This document shows, in pieces, positions 1 to 5,519 of a stretch of DNA of 6,339 bases. Origin of the DNA: Actinomycetes bacterium (GTDB taxonomy: Bacteria > Actinomycetota > Humimicrobiia > Humimicrobiales > Humimicrobiaceae). The notes under the pieces are model-generated. The model was given only the letters and a program-made list of their open reading frames with translations. It did no database searches and was not told where the DNA came from. Each line of letters begins with the position of its first letter. The stretch's first letter is position 1. A program made the position numbers and the translations under genes. Where the stretch lies: assembly GCA_030603375.1 (NCBI GenBank), contig JAUVXY010000081.1, positions 1-6,339 on the forward strand. The letters run 5' to 3'.

Positions 1-401
1 TCAGAAAGAAGGAGCTCGGTATTTATAATATCTATATCATCTACAGGATTAATTTCTTCCTTTATATAAGACACATCTCTGTCATAGAAACACCTTACGA
101 TATGGGCCACTATATCCACTGTCCTTATATGTGACAAAAATTTATTACCAAGCCCCTCGCCTTTACTGGCTCCTTTTACAAGGCCGGCAACATCCATAAC
201 CCTGATAGAGGCCTGTGTTATTTTAGAAGAATTATAAATTTTAGAAAGCTCAGAAAGGTTGGCATCGGGAACATTTATAATGCCAACATTGGGTTCAATG
301 GTGCAAAACGGGTAGTTTGCAACATCAGCCCTGGCCCTGGTTAAAGTATTAAATATAGTTGATTTACCAACATTTGGTAAACCTATTATTCCAACTTGCA
401 T
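1..401 (-). CDS. ychF: YchF/OLA1-family ATPase, 3'-truncated by window edge
   Basis: This is the N-terminal 133 codons of YchF (EngD/OLA1), a universally conserved ribosome-associated P-loop NTPase of the Obg group that prefers ATP over GTP. The Walker A/G1 motif GLPNVGKS is at residues 7-14, the family hallmark FCTIEPN at 32-38, and the G3 motif DVAGLVKGAS at 70-79, followed by KGEGLGNKFLSHIR. The Walker region and the residues around NPVDDIDIINTEL match the family without gaps. Full-length members are about 360 residues, so roughly 230 residues lie outside the window. ATG at 399-401 is the only start that places the P-loop correctly, because an in-frame stop lies six codons upstream. No Shine-Dalgarno sequence precedes it; the leader just before the ATG is a run of U. 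It sits downstream of DUF951, as in other Bacillota. The identification is firm from sequence. Confidence 0.97.
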   Translation of the reverse strand, partial: MQVGIIGLPNVGKSTIFNTLTRARADVANYPFCTIEPNVGIINVPDANLSELSKIYNSSKITQASIRVMDVAGLVKGASKGEGLGNKFLSHIRTVDIVAHIVRCFYDRDVSYIKEEINPVDDIDIINTELLLS

Positions 402-468
402 AAAAAATAATAAGATTTAAAAATATATTTGACCTAATAATTATATCTTCCTCACCCAAGCCAAGTTT

Positions 469-657
469 CTATTTTAGTATGGATTTATATCTTTTTTCAA
501 ATTCCCTTCTGGCAAAACTCATCTTTTTACCACAATTTAGACATTCCAGTTTTACCTGCATCCCAACTTTTAATACTGCCCATCTATTTGAACCACAGGG
601 ATGTGCTTTCTTTAAGGCTATTATATCATTCTCTTTTAAATTTTTAGAACTTTTCAC
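469..657 (-). CDS. DUF951 family small zinc-ribbon-like protein
   Basis: This is a 62-residue basic protein matching DUF951 (the family of Bacillus subtilis YyzM), whose molecular role is unknown to me. Seen in sequence: the family signature KKAHPCGSNRWAVLKVG at residues 16-32, then CLNCGKK at 39-45, and a basic C-terminus (ARREFEKRYKSILK). C21, C39 and C42 with H19 could bind a metal, which is an inference. The start is GTG at 655-657. There is no ATG before the signature and a TAG stop lies 13 codons upstream, so GTG is the only standard start that gives the usual length of about 60-65 residues. The ribosome binding site is weak (an A/G-rich stretch around 672-684). It lies 67 bases upstream of ychF, a pairing common in Bacillota, which suggests a translation-linked housekeeping context. 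Confidence 0.88.
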   Translation of the reverse strand: MKSSKNLKENDIIALKKAHPCGSNRWAVLKVGMQVKLECLNCGKKMSFARREFEKRYKSILK

Positions 658-795
658 TTTTAATAAATGTTCTTTATCTCTTTCTATACTAAATAGCTAT
701 TTTACTAGTAATAAAAATAATTTGCACGCTGACAGAATTAACTGCGAAGGCATCTAAAAAAATTTACCGCTCTTTTTAAATATACTGTGCTGTCT
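658..795. other. AT-rich intergenic stretch, ssb to DUF951
   Basis: These 138 bases hold no supportable gene and no convincing terminator. I see one short palindrome, AAATAGCTATTT, at about 690-701, and no stem followed by a U-run after the ssb stop. A promoter for the DUF951-ychF pair could lie here (the minus strand has TAAAAT with a poor -35 match 17 bases upstream), but I would not call it. Confidence 0.5.
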
Positions 796-1188
796 TTATT
801 TGGAAGACTTGCCTTTGCTTACATCAGTACTTTTTTTATCCAGTATTTTTAACTTATTAAATTCCAGACTTGCTGAAACTATGTCAGCCGTCATATTAAT
901 TATATTATACTTTTTGCCATCTTTGTTTTCCCAGTTTCTTAAGCTAAGGTGCCCGTTGACAAGCACTCTGTCGCCTTTTTTTAAACTGTTCACACAATTT
1001 TCAGCCAAATTGTTCCATGCAGTTATGTTAAAATAATCTACGATTTCCGCATCTTCCCCATTTTTATTCTTCCAAATCTTATTAACTGCCAATCTCATCT
1101 CAGCAATAGCCATCCCCTCATTTGTGTATTTAATTTCTGGATCTCTTGTTAAATTGCCAAGCAAATATATTTGATTTAAACTATTCAT
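796..1188 (-). CDS. ssb: Single-stranded-DNA-binding protein lacking the acidic C-terminal tip
   Basis: This is a 130-residue OB-fold SSB, which binds and protects single-stranded DNA in replication, repair, recombination or transformation. The N-terminus (NQIYLLGNLTRDPEIKYTNEG, in part at residues 5-25), DYFNITAWNNLAENC (51-65), KKGDRVLVNGHLSLRNW (70-86) and DGKKYNIINMTADIV (90-104) follow the bacterial SSB pattern, with W57 and W86 as candidate stacking residues. The start is ATG at 1186-1188, behind a strong site, GGGAGG, spaced 5 bases away. The protein ends in KKSTDVSKGKSSK, a basic tail. The usual glycine/proline-rich linker and DDxPF tip, which recruits partner proteins, are absent, and reading the next two frames past the stop does not recover them. 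It is 24 bases downstream of the last pilus gene, with no rpsF or rpsR beside it, unlike the housekeeping ssb of Bacillota. It may be a paralogue like the short SsbB of competence; that role is inferred. Confidence 0.93.
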   Translation of the reverse strand: MNSLNQIYLLGNLTRDPEIKYTNEGMAIAEMRLAVNKIWKNKNGEDAEIVDYFNITAWNNLAENCVNSLKKGDRVLVNGHLSLRNWENKDGKKYNIINMTADIVSASLEFNKLKILDKKSTDVSKGKSSK

Positions 1189-1212
1189 GCAAACCTCCCG
1201 TAAAATAATAAA

Positions 1213-1662
1213 TTAGATGTCTTTATAGCCAAATTTGTAATATTTACAGAAACCAAACTGACTATCCCATGGATATATAACTTTTACTTTAGAAATAGAT
1301 TGTACCCGGTTGTACTTTGAAGTTACTTTGTCCAGTAAAATAAAATTTAACTTTTTTTCTGCAGTTACCGTGACTTCATCATAACTGCATACGCAGTCAA
1401 TAATTACGCAGTTGTTTTTCTCTGCTATCTCACTTGCAACTGCTTTGCAATCCAAATCCTCAAAAAATATAAGATTCTGCGCAACTGCCAGTGATGCAGC
1501 TTCTGAAGCATTTTTTGCACTTTCCCTTGCTGCAAATATCTGGCATGAATCAAAAATTAACAAAAATAAAAATGAAAAGAAAATAGTCACAGCCACTGTC
1601 AGTACAGATATATTTCCGCTTTTGCTTGTTTTAATATTTGCCAGTAACATTTTTAGTAACAT
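1213..1662 (-). CDS. TadF/TadG-like (Rv3654c-type) pilus-assembly protein
   Basis: This is a 149-residue protein with one N-terminal membrane segment (about residues 17-39) and an extracytoplasmic C-terminal part. The N-terminal run KSGNISVLTVAV, then the hydrophobic stretch, then AARESAKNASEAASLAVAQ (44-62), is the pattern of TadG-like N-termini and of the Rv3654c TadE-like family: a charged residue and G before the TM, then an Ala-rich helix. These proteins are thought to be minor pseudopilins or assembly factors of Tad pili. It lacks the glutamate five residues into the processed form that marks true Flp/TadE prepilins, and lacks the large von Willebrand domain of full TadG. Six cysteines (40, 72, 85, 90, 92, 139) could form disulfides outside the cell. 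ATG at 1660-1662 overlaps the tadE stop by 10 bases, with GAGG five bases upstream; ATG at codon 5 is an alternative. The placement within the operon is strong; the exact subfamily is less certain. Confidence 0.75.
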   Translation of the reverse strand: MLLKMLLANIKTSKSGNISVLTVAVTIFFSFLFLLIFDSCQIFAARESAKNASEAASLAVAQNLIFFEDLDCKAVASEIAEKNNCVIIDCVCSYDEVTVTAEKKLNFILLDKVTSKYNRVQSISKVKVIYPWDSQFGFCKYYKFGYKDI

Positions 1663-2069
1663 TCCATCCTCATACTGCTTTCAACATTTATTAAAATATC
1701 TTTTCCTGTTAGCATCCTGACTAAGCTCACAAACCCTCCACATCTAAATGTTAGTTCAATCGTGACTACATCTCCAACTTTTCTATGGGCTCCTGCCGCT
1801 GGAGATATCTTAATGCTTAGTCTATCCTGGTCTAACGTTGAACAAACCTTTCTAATTTGCTCACATGCTTTATGATTGGAATTTGTTGTTGAAATAACTC
1901 TAACTCCTTCTCTTGCTGCCTGCCCAAGTATGTTCTTTAAATAAACTACGTGCCCTAACTGGGAAACAACTAAAATCATTATGACCAGGATTGGAATTAC
2001 AAGGGTAAACTCTAATGCAGCCTGCCCATTATCTTTTTTAATTTTAAATTTAGCTTTATCAATTCGCAT
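1653..2069 (-). CDS. tadE: TadE-like minor pseudopilin
   Basis: This is a 138-residue TadE-family protein. A basic leader (residues 1-13) precedes NGQAALEFTLVIPILVIMI. Cleavage after G15 by a prepilin peptidase would leave Q16 as residue +1 and E20 as the conserved +5 glutamate, typical of TadE/TadF pseudopilins. One transmembrane helix (about 21-40) is followed by the conserved ILGQAAREGVRVIS helix end (47-60) and a soluble beta-rich domain with cysteines at 69, 76, 110 and 137. TadE is known as a processed minor subunit needed for Flp pilus biogenesis, acting at the outer face of the cytoplasmic membrane. The start is ATG at 2067-2069. The upstream sequence is A/T-rich with no clear Shine-Dalgarno, in sharp contrast to the pilin gene before it, so the subunit may be made at a lower level. 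It is separated from the pilin gene by 136 bases and overlaps the next gene by 10 bases. Confidence 0.88.
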   Translation of the reverse strand: MRIDKAKFKIKKDNGQAALEFTLVIPILVIMILVVSQLGHVVYLKNILGQAAREGVRVISTTNSNHKACEQIRKVCSTLDQDRLSIKISPAAGAHRKVGDVVTIELTFRCGGFVSLVRMLTGKDILINVESSMRMECY

Positions 2070-2205
2070 CTTAATAAATTTATATTACTTTACATATAAC
2101 AAAGATTATTCCATCCAGTTCCCAGTTAAGGCTTACAGGTGTGCCAGAAGTGTTAATTTTACAAACTTTAGCCACTGGCCGCAGTGTAACACTGGATACT
2201 GCCAG
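2070..2205 (-). other. Structured intergenic spacer between pilin and tadE
   Basis: These 136 bases contain no gene that I can support. The pilin-proximal third is rich in inverted repeats (described separately), and TTAACTGG occurs twice on the transcribed strand (once overlapping the pilin stop). The tadE-proximal half is AT-rich and could hold a promoter, but no -35/-10 pair with proper spacing stands out. It is the longest gap within the pilus operon. Confidence 0.6.
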
Positions 2206-2216
2206 TTAAACCAGTG
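2173..2216 (-). repeat. Nested and competing inverted repeats at the pilin 3' end
   Basis: On the transcribed strand ACTGGC (2206-2201) pairs with GCCAGT (2179-2174). Between them CAGTG-TTA-CACTG (2194-2182) forms a 5-bp stem with a three-base loop. Other pairings compete: CACTGG at 2216-2211 can pair with either of two CCAGTG copies (2195-2190 or 2178-2173), and CACTG at 2186-2182 can pair with CAGTG at 2177-2173 around a four-base loop. The structure begins at the pilin stop codon. No U-run follows, so it is not a standard intrinsic terminator; an mRNA 3'-end stabiliser, processing site or attenuator is more plausible. Confidence 0.6.
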
Positions 2217-2397
2217 CTGCAATTTTACTGAATACTTTAGATATAATGTCAATAATCATTGGCTTACCAACAGCAACTAAAATTGCGCTGATTATCCCGG
2301 CAATTACCATAACAAGAGCATACTCCAGGGTTGACTGACCCTTCTGGCACCAAAATTTTATTTTTCCTCTCACTTTTAAAAACTTTATTTCCTTCAC
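2206..2397 (-). CDS. flp: Flp-type (class III signal peptide) prepilin
   Basis: This is a 63-residue prepilin, the likely major subunit of the Tad pilus. A basic leader ends in CQKG, then QSTLEYALVMVIAG. Cleavage after G20 would release a mature peptide of 43 residues with E25 at +5 and Y26 at +6, the Flp motif, followed by a single hydrophobic helix (about 27-45) and a short amphipathic tail ending SKIAALV. Flp pilins are typically 50-80 residues, so the size fits. It lies between tadC and tadE, where a structural subunit is expected. The start is uncertain. GTG at 2395-2397 is the only standard start at full length, but it sits inside the perfect Shine-Dalgarno sequence. Another GTG at codon 9 would leave a 12-residue leader yet lies 16 or more bases from any SD. 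The codon at ideal spacing is AUA (codon 4). The coding identity is firm even though the first codon is not. Confidence 0.87.
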   Translation of the reverse strand: MKEIKFLKVRGKIKFWCQKGQSTLEYALVMVIAGIISAILVAVGKPMIIDIISKVFSKIAALV

Positions 2398-2406
2398 CTC
2401 CTTTCA
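2394..2406 (-). promoter_or_regulatory. Perfect Shine-Dalgarno at the pilin gene (repeat copy 2)
   Basis: The minus strand reads TGAAAGGAGGTGA; its last 12 bases are fully complementary to the 3' end of Bacillota 16S rRNA (GAAAGGAGGTGA). It is the only plausible ribosome binding site for the pilin, but it covers the candidate GTG start (2395-2397). An exact second copy lies 41 bases upstream. Confidence 0.85.
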
Positions 2407-2435
2407 CTCCAAATATCAGAATATCTTAACAGCAT
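2394..2435 (-). CDS. Possible 13-codon leader ORF, stop overlapping the pilin GTG
   Basis: The ATG at 2433-2435 opens a 13-codon frame (MLLRYSDIWSERR). Its TGA (2394-2396) overlaps the candidate pilin GTG in the GTGA arrangement typical of translational coupling. It directly follows the upstream SD copy, though only two bases separate AGGAGG from the ATG, closer than usual. An even shorter frame (MDCFERR, 2435-2458) ends in TGATG on this ATG, and both frames end E-R-R-stop because the repeat has the same phase in each. Coding function is speculative; chance is possible because the frame is so short. Confidence 0.2.
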   Translation of the reverse strand: MLLRYSDIWSERR

Positions 2436-2447
2436 CACCTCCTTTCA
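2435..2447 (-). promoter_or_regulatory. Second perfect SD-like repeat upstream of the pilin (copy 1)
   Basis: This is an exact copy of TGAAAGGAGGTGA, 41 bases upstream of the one at the pilin gene, in the 75-base gap after tadC. No recognisable gene starts here. It contains GAAAGGAGG, the sequence known as STAB-SD in Bacillus thuringiensis cry3A leaders, where ribosome binding protects the mRNA 5' end. That function here is inferred. Confidence 0.7.
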
Positions 2448-2472
2448 AAACAATCCATAAAACATAATATGC

Positions 2473-3360
2473 TTAAGAAAATAGAAAGCTTCCTCCAACC
2501 AGGTATACAAGTGGACCGCACACAAGTATTACAAAAGATGGAAGTATCAGGAAGACCAGTGGGAACAGCATTGCTGTAGCTATTTTTCTGGACTTTCTTT
2601 CTAAATTCTGGGAAATCTCAAATTTTATGTAATTTGACTTCTGTTTTAAAACTTCACTTATAGGGGAACCATATCTTTCTGCCTGCATCAGCAGGAAAAC
2701 TAAATTTTTAAAGTCTTCTGTGTTATTCCTGTCCAGCACATTTTTGTATGCTTGCAGCTTTCCTTTGCCAAGGTCGACATCCTTTAAGAACTTTGATAGT
2801 TCCAGGCAAATAACACCGTCATACTTTTCAACAACAATTTTTATTGCATTATAAATATTCTGCCCTGATAAAGTTGCTATATAGAGCAAGTCAACAATAT
2901 ATGGAATATCATCATTTATTTCTTTAAATCTTTTCCCTCTGTATCTTTTTATCAATAAATCAGGCACGAAGTAGCCTGCTGATCCAAACACCAAACCCAA
3001 AATAATTGAAACTGGGAAACTGCTGCCGGCAAAACAACCTGCTGTCATAAACAGGACTAATAAAATTATTTTGTAGCCAATAAAGGGCCCAAGCGTTATA
3101 CCCAGGTCTTTCCTGCTGGCCAGCATATCTAAAATTTCACGGTATCTTTTCCTGCTTTCAGGCCCGTACATGCTTTCTGCGCTACAGCCAATCCTATCCG
3201 CTGCTAAATTCATCTTTGCTAAAAATTTTTTGCTAAAACTTTTTCTACTACACGGCCGCCTGTTCTCTGCTTTATAGCTAAAATTGCTCCTTTTAGCCTG
3301 GAAAAATAAGCCAGAGCAAAAAAATATATAACATGCAAATATTATGATGTATATGCCCAT
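2473..3360 (-). CDS. tadC: TadC-like inner-membrane platform protein
   Basis: This is a 295-residue polytopic membrane protein with a C-terminal T2SSF (GspF-like) domain. With TadB it forms the membrane platform that couples the TadA ATPase to pilin extraction. Predicted membrane segments are at about residues 2-21, 94-112, 115-133 and 263-291. Between the third and fourth lies the cytoplasmic four-helix bundle: DDIPYIVDLLYIATLSGQNI (150-169), then LVFLLMQAERYGSPISEVL (220-238), the hallmark G-x-P-I/L region of the family, then RKIATAMLFPLVFLILPSF (258-276). The length fits TadC (about 280-320). The start is ATG at 3358-3360, 10 bases after the tadB stop, with only a weak GAGA ribosome site, so coupling to tadB translation is likely. 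The assignment to TadC rather than TadB follows from gene order and the C-terminal FPLVFLILPSFVI motif. Confidence 0.92.
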   Translation of the reverse strand: MGIYIIIFACYIFFCSGLFFQAKRSNFSYKAENRRPCSRKSFSKKFLAKMNLAADRIGCSAESMYGPESRKRYREILDMLASRKDLGITLGPFIGYKIILLVLFMTAGCFAGSSFPVSIILGLVFGSAGYFVPDLLIKRYRGKRFKEINDDIPYIVDLLYIATLSGQNIYNAIKIVVEKYDGVICLELSKFLKDVDLGKGKLQAYKNVLDRNNTEDFKNLVFLLMQAERYGSPISEVLKQKSNYIKFEISQNLERKSRKIATAMLFPLVFLILPSFVILVCGPLVYLVGGSFLFS

Positions 3361-3370
3361 AAAATTAATC

Positions 3371-4243
3371 TCACTGTTTTATGATATTTTTGATCGCTAA
3401 AATTCCTGCTACCTCAAAACATCCTCCTGTTAAAACCAGGATTGTTCCAAAGCCAGTTGAAAAAAATGCTCTTAGTGAATCTCCTGTAAAAATAAATAAT
3501 AAAACCAAAACTAAAATTGGGAAAAAAGAAATAATGTTTCCTGAATATCTGCTCTGCAGTGTCATGGTATTTATTTGAGATTTAACTTTTAGGCTGTGCT
3601 GGAGGGTGCCGGCAACACTGCCCAGTATAAATATTAAATCGCCTCCAATTTTGTTATTTATCTCTAAGGCACTTACCAAAAGATTAACTTCCTTACTCTT
3701 GCAGTTTTTTGAAAAGTTATCCAAAGCACAATCTAATGTGAAATTAAGTTCCAGCTCCTGCACCAATTCATTTAAGTAAACCCTGAGCGGATCTTTAACC
3801 AGGCCAGCAGAATCCTTAAGTATATTCCTCACAGTTCTGCCCGCCTTCAGCATCACTATCATATTATTTATAAACTCAATCAACTGTCTGTGCAGAAGAT
3901 TTTTTCTTTTATTCTTAAAACTCTCGAGCTCACTTGCAATAAAAACAGTCAGGCATATGCTAATAAACACACTCAAAACAAAATTCCTAAATAATAAATA
4001 AAACAAAAGGCTCAGGATCGCGCATATTGCTGCAGAAAATATTCTTTTACTCTTACCGCTGCAGTAATAGTATCTCCTGCGTATGGTCTCCCAGAAATTA
4101 TCACTTTTACTGTTTTTATTATTTGCAAATACTAAATTTAGACCTGAGCCGCCTTCAAAAATCATCGTCCCAAATCCATAGATACTTGCTGCTATTGTAA
4201 AAATAGTTAAAACTGATATTAAGATATTATCCAAGTTCACCAT
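3371..4243 (-). CDS. tadB: TadB-like inner-membrane platform protein (start uncertain)
   Basis: This is the partner of TadC: about 290 residues from the chosen start, with membrane segments near residues 5-27, 68-85, 87-104, 237-253 and 262-286, and a T2SSF domain between (about 119-250). The domain includes HRQLIEFINNMIVMLKAGRT (118-137), EINNKIGGDLIFILGSVAGT (194-213) and QSRYSGNIISFFPILVLVLL (230-249), all typical of TadB. The open frame reaches ATG 4333, but that start would overlap tadA by 107 bases through coding sequence that conserves the TadA C-terminus. I chose ATG 4241-4243, which overlaps the tadA stop by 17 bases. GTG at 4238-4240 and TTG at 4232-4234 are alternatives, and TTG has the best spacing (AAGGA, eight bases upstream). 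Translation is probably coupled to tadA. Confidence 0.88.
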   Translation of the reverse strand: MVNLDNILISVLTIFTIAASIYGFGTMIFEGGSGLNLVFANNKNSKSDNFWETIRRRYYYCSGKSKRIFSAAICAILSLLFYLLFRNFVLSVFISICLTVFIASELESFKNKRKNLLHRQLIEFINNMIVMLKAGRTVRNILKDSAGLVKDPLRVYLNELVQELELNFTLDCALDNFSKNCKSKEVNLLVSALEINNKIGGDLIFILGSVAGTLQHSLKVKSQINTMTLQSRYSGNIISFFPILVLVLLFIFTGDSLRAFFSTGFGTILVLTGGCFEVAGILAIKNIIKQ

Positions 4244-5519
4244 CCTTAAAATTAAAATCGAAACCTGCATTTTTGATCTTTGCAATAAAAGTAGGCCTGT
4301 AACCAGTAAAAATGATGCTGTCACCAGTTTCATAGCCGTTGTCTGAACTCAGGCTTTTGTTTTTAATGTTAAAAATATCTCTAACTTCTAAAACAGCATT
4401 GCTGCCCATGGACCCGCTTCCATTGGCTATCTCGCTTATCCCGGACAGCAGCCTTCTCCCGTTTGTTAATCTTTCAAGATGTATAATCATGTCTACCGAA
4501 GATGCTATCATCCTCCTCGCAGAATCAGGGTTCAAGTTCAGCCCTGCCATCAAAAGCATCGTTTCCAGTCTTGAGATTAAGTCTGTAGGTGAATTGGCAT
4601 GAACTGTAGCCATTGACCCGTTATGTCCGGTATTCATTGCCTGGAGAACATCCACCGCTTCTGCTCCTCTTATTTCACCAACTATAATTCTATCCGGCCT
4701 CATTCTTAACGAATTTCTAACAAGGTCCCTGATTGTTATTTCTCCTTTGCCTTCTATGTTCGGAGGCCTGCTTTCCAGTTTTACTACATGTTGTAAATTT
4801 AAGCTTAGCTCCAGCGTATCTTCAATTGTTATAATTCTTTCTCCAGCCGGTATAAAGTTAGAAATAACATTAAGAAAAGTTGTCTTCCCCGTCGAAGTCG
4901 CACCCGACACAATAATATTAAGTTTAGCCTGCACACATAGCCTGATAAAATCTGAAACTTTCCTGCTTAAGGTTCCCATTTTCTCAAGACTTTCCATATC
5001 TATTATTTTTTTCCTGAATTTCCTTATTGTAACCACCATATCATTTAAGGATACCGGACTGAGAACAACATTTATCCTTGAGCCGTTATTCAGCCTGGCG
5101 TCGGCCATTGGAGAACTTTCATCTACCCTCAGGCCAAGAGGGCTTAATATTTTTTCAACCAAATTTTTAATGCAGGGGTTGCTTTTAAACTTAACTTTTG
5201 TTTTTTTAATTACTCCATTTTCTTCTATATAAACTTCGTCATAATTGTTAATCATAATCTCAGTTACCTCGTCATTGTCCATTAAATAACTTACAGGACC
5301 AAACCCAAAACTGTCCTCACATATTTCCCTTATAAGTCCTGCAATCTCTCTTTCACTAATTATTATTTTTTCTTTATCTATTATTTCTCTTATGTATTTG
5401 TCCACTATTTCAAGTTTTCGTGCAGAATTTAGAGCTTCTACATCACAAAGCTCAAATTTTTTTGCAATTTTCCTGCTGAAATAATTTAAAAAAGAATGAT
5501 TCTTTCTATTAAGCTCCAT
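4227..5519 (-). CDS. tadA: TadA/CpaF-family secretion ATPase
   Basis: This is a 430-residue hexameric ATPase of the type II/IV secretion superfamily that powers Flp pilus assembly from the cytoplasmic face. The N-terminal domain has FGFGPVSYLMDNDEVTEIMI (71-90) and the NNYDEVYIEENG strand, the usual CpaF pattern. The Walker A motif GATSTGKT is at 206-213, the Asp box ITIEDTLEL at 230-238, the atypical Walker B RIIVGEIRGAEA at 277-288, and the His box GHNGSMATVHANSP at 298-311. The C-terminus FTGYRPTFIAKIKNAGFDF (404-422) is conserved in the family, so the protein is complete. The start is ATG at 5517-5519, with GAGGA suitably spaced upstream, overlapping the tadZ stop by 11 bases. All catalytic motifs are intact. 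CpaF and TadA are the same family; the gene order supports the Tad name. Confidence 0.97.
   Translation of the reverse strand: MELNRKNHSFLNYFSRKIAKKFELCDVEALNSARKLEIVDKYIREIIDKEKIIISEREIAGLIREICEDSFGFGPVSYLMDNDEVTEIMINNYDEVYIEENGVIKKTKVKFKSNPCIKNLVEKILSPLGLRVDESSPMADARLNNGSRINVVLSPVSLNDMVVTIRKFRKKIIDMESLEKMGTLSRKVSDFIRLCVQAKLNIIVSGATSTGKTTFLNVISNFIPAGERIITIEDTLELSLNLQHVVKLESRPPNIEGKGEITIRDLVRNSLRMRPDRIIVGEIRGAEAVDVLQAMNTGHNGSMATVHANSPTDLISRLETMLLMAGLNLNPDSARRMIASSVDMIIHLERLTNGRRLLSGISEIANGSGSMGSNAVLEVRDIFNIKNKSLSSDNGYETGDSIIFTGYRPTFIAKIKNAGFDFNFKDGELG

Noticed and set aside
690..701. Palindrome AAATAGCTATTT as an operator
   Set aside because: It is a single 12-base A/T-rich palindrome with no second copy or clear promoter beside it, so chance is the simpler explanation.
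479..757. 92-codon plus-strand frame opposite DUF951
   Set aside because: It is antisense to a recognised family member, has no family resemblance and no ribosome site, and its low-complexity F/S/L-rich translation is typical of a shadow of AT-rich coding DNA.
2173..2216. Intrinsic terminator after the pilin gene
   Set aside because: Stems are present, but the sequence after them is GGCTAAAG with no U-run, and tadE follows in the same direction without a clear promoter.
1981..2280. 99-codon plus-strand frame spanning the pilin-tadE spacer
   Set aside because: It overlaps two well-supported minus-strand genes at both ends and has no ribosome binding site; the central part is explained better by inverted repeats.
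2464..2492. Promoter for the pilin (TATTAT on the minus strand at 2464-2469)
   Set aside because: The bases 17 upstream read GAAGCT, unlike TTGACA, and AT-rich DNA gives such -10 matches often by chance.
4747..5232. 161-codon plus-strand frame inside tadA
   Set aside because: It lies wholly antisense to the most conserved part of the TadA ATPase and has no recognisable domain; its length follows from the codon bias of the opposite strand.
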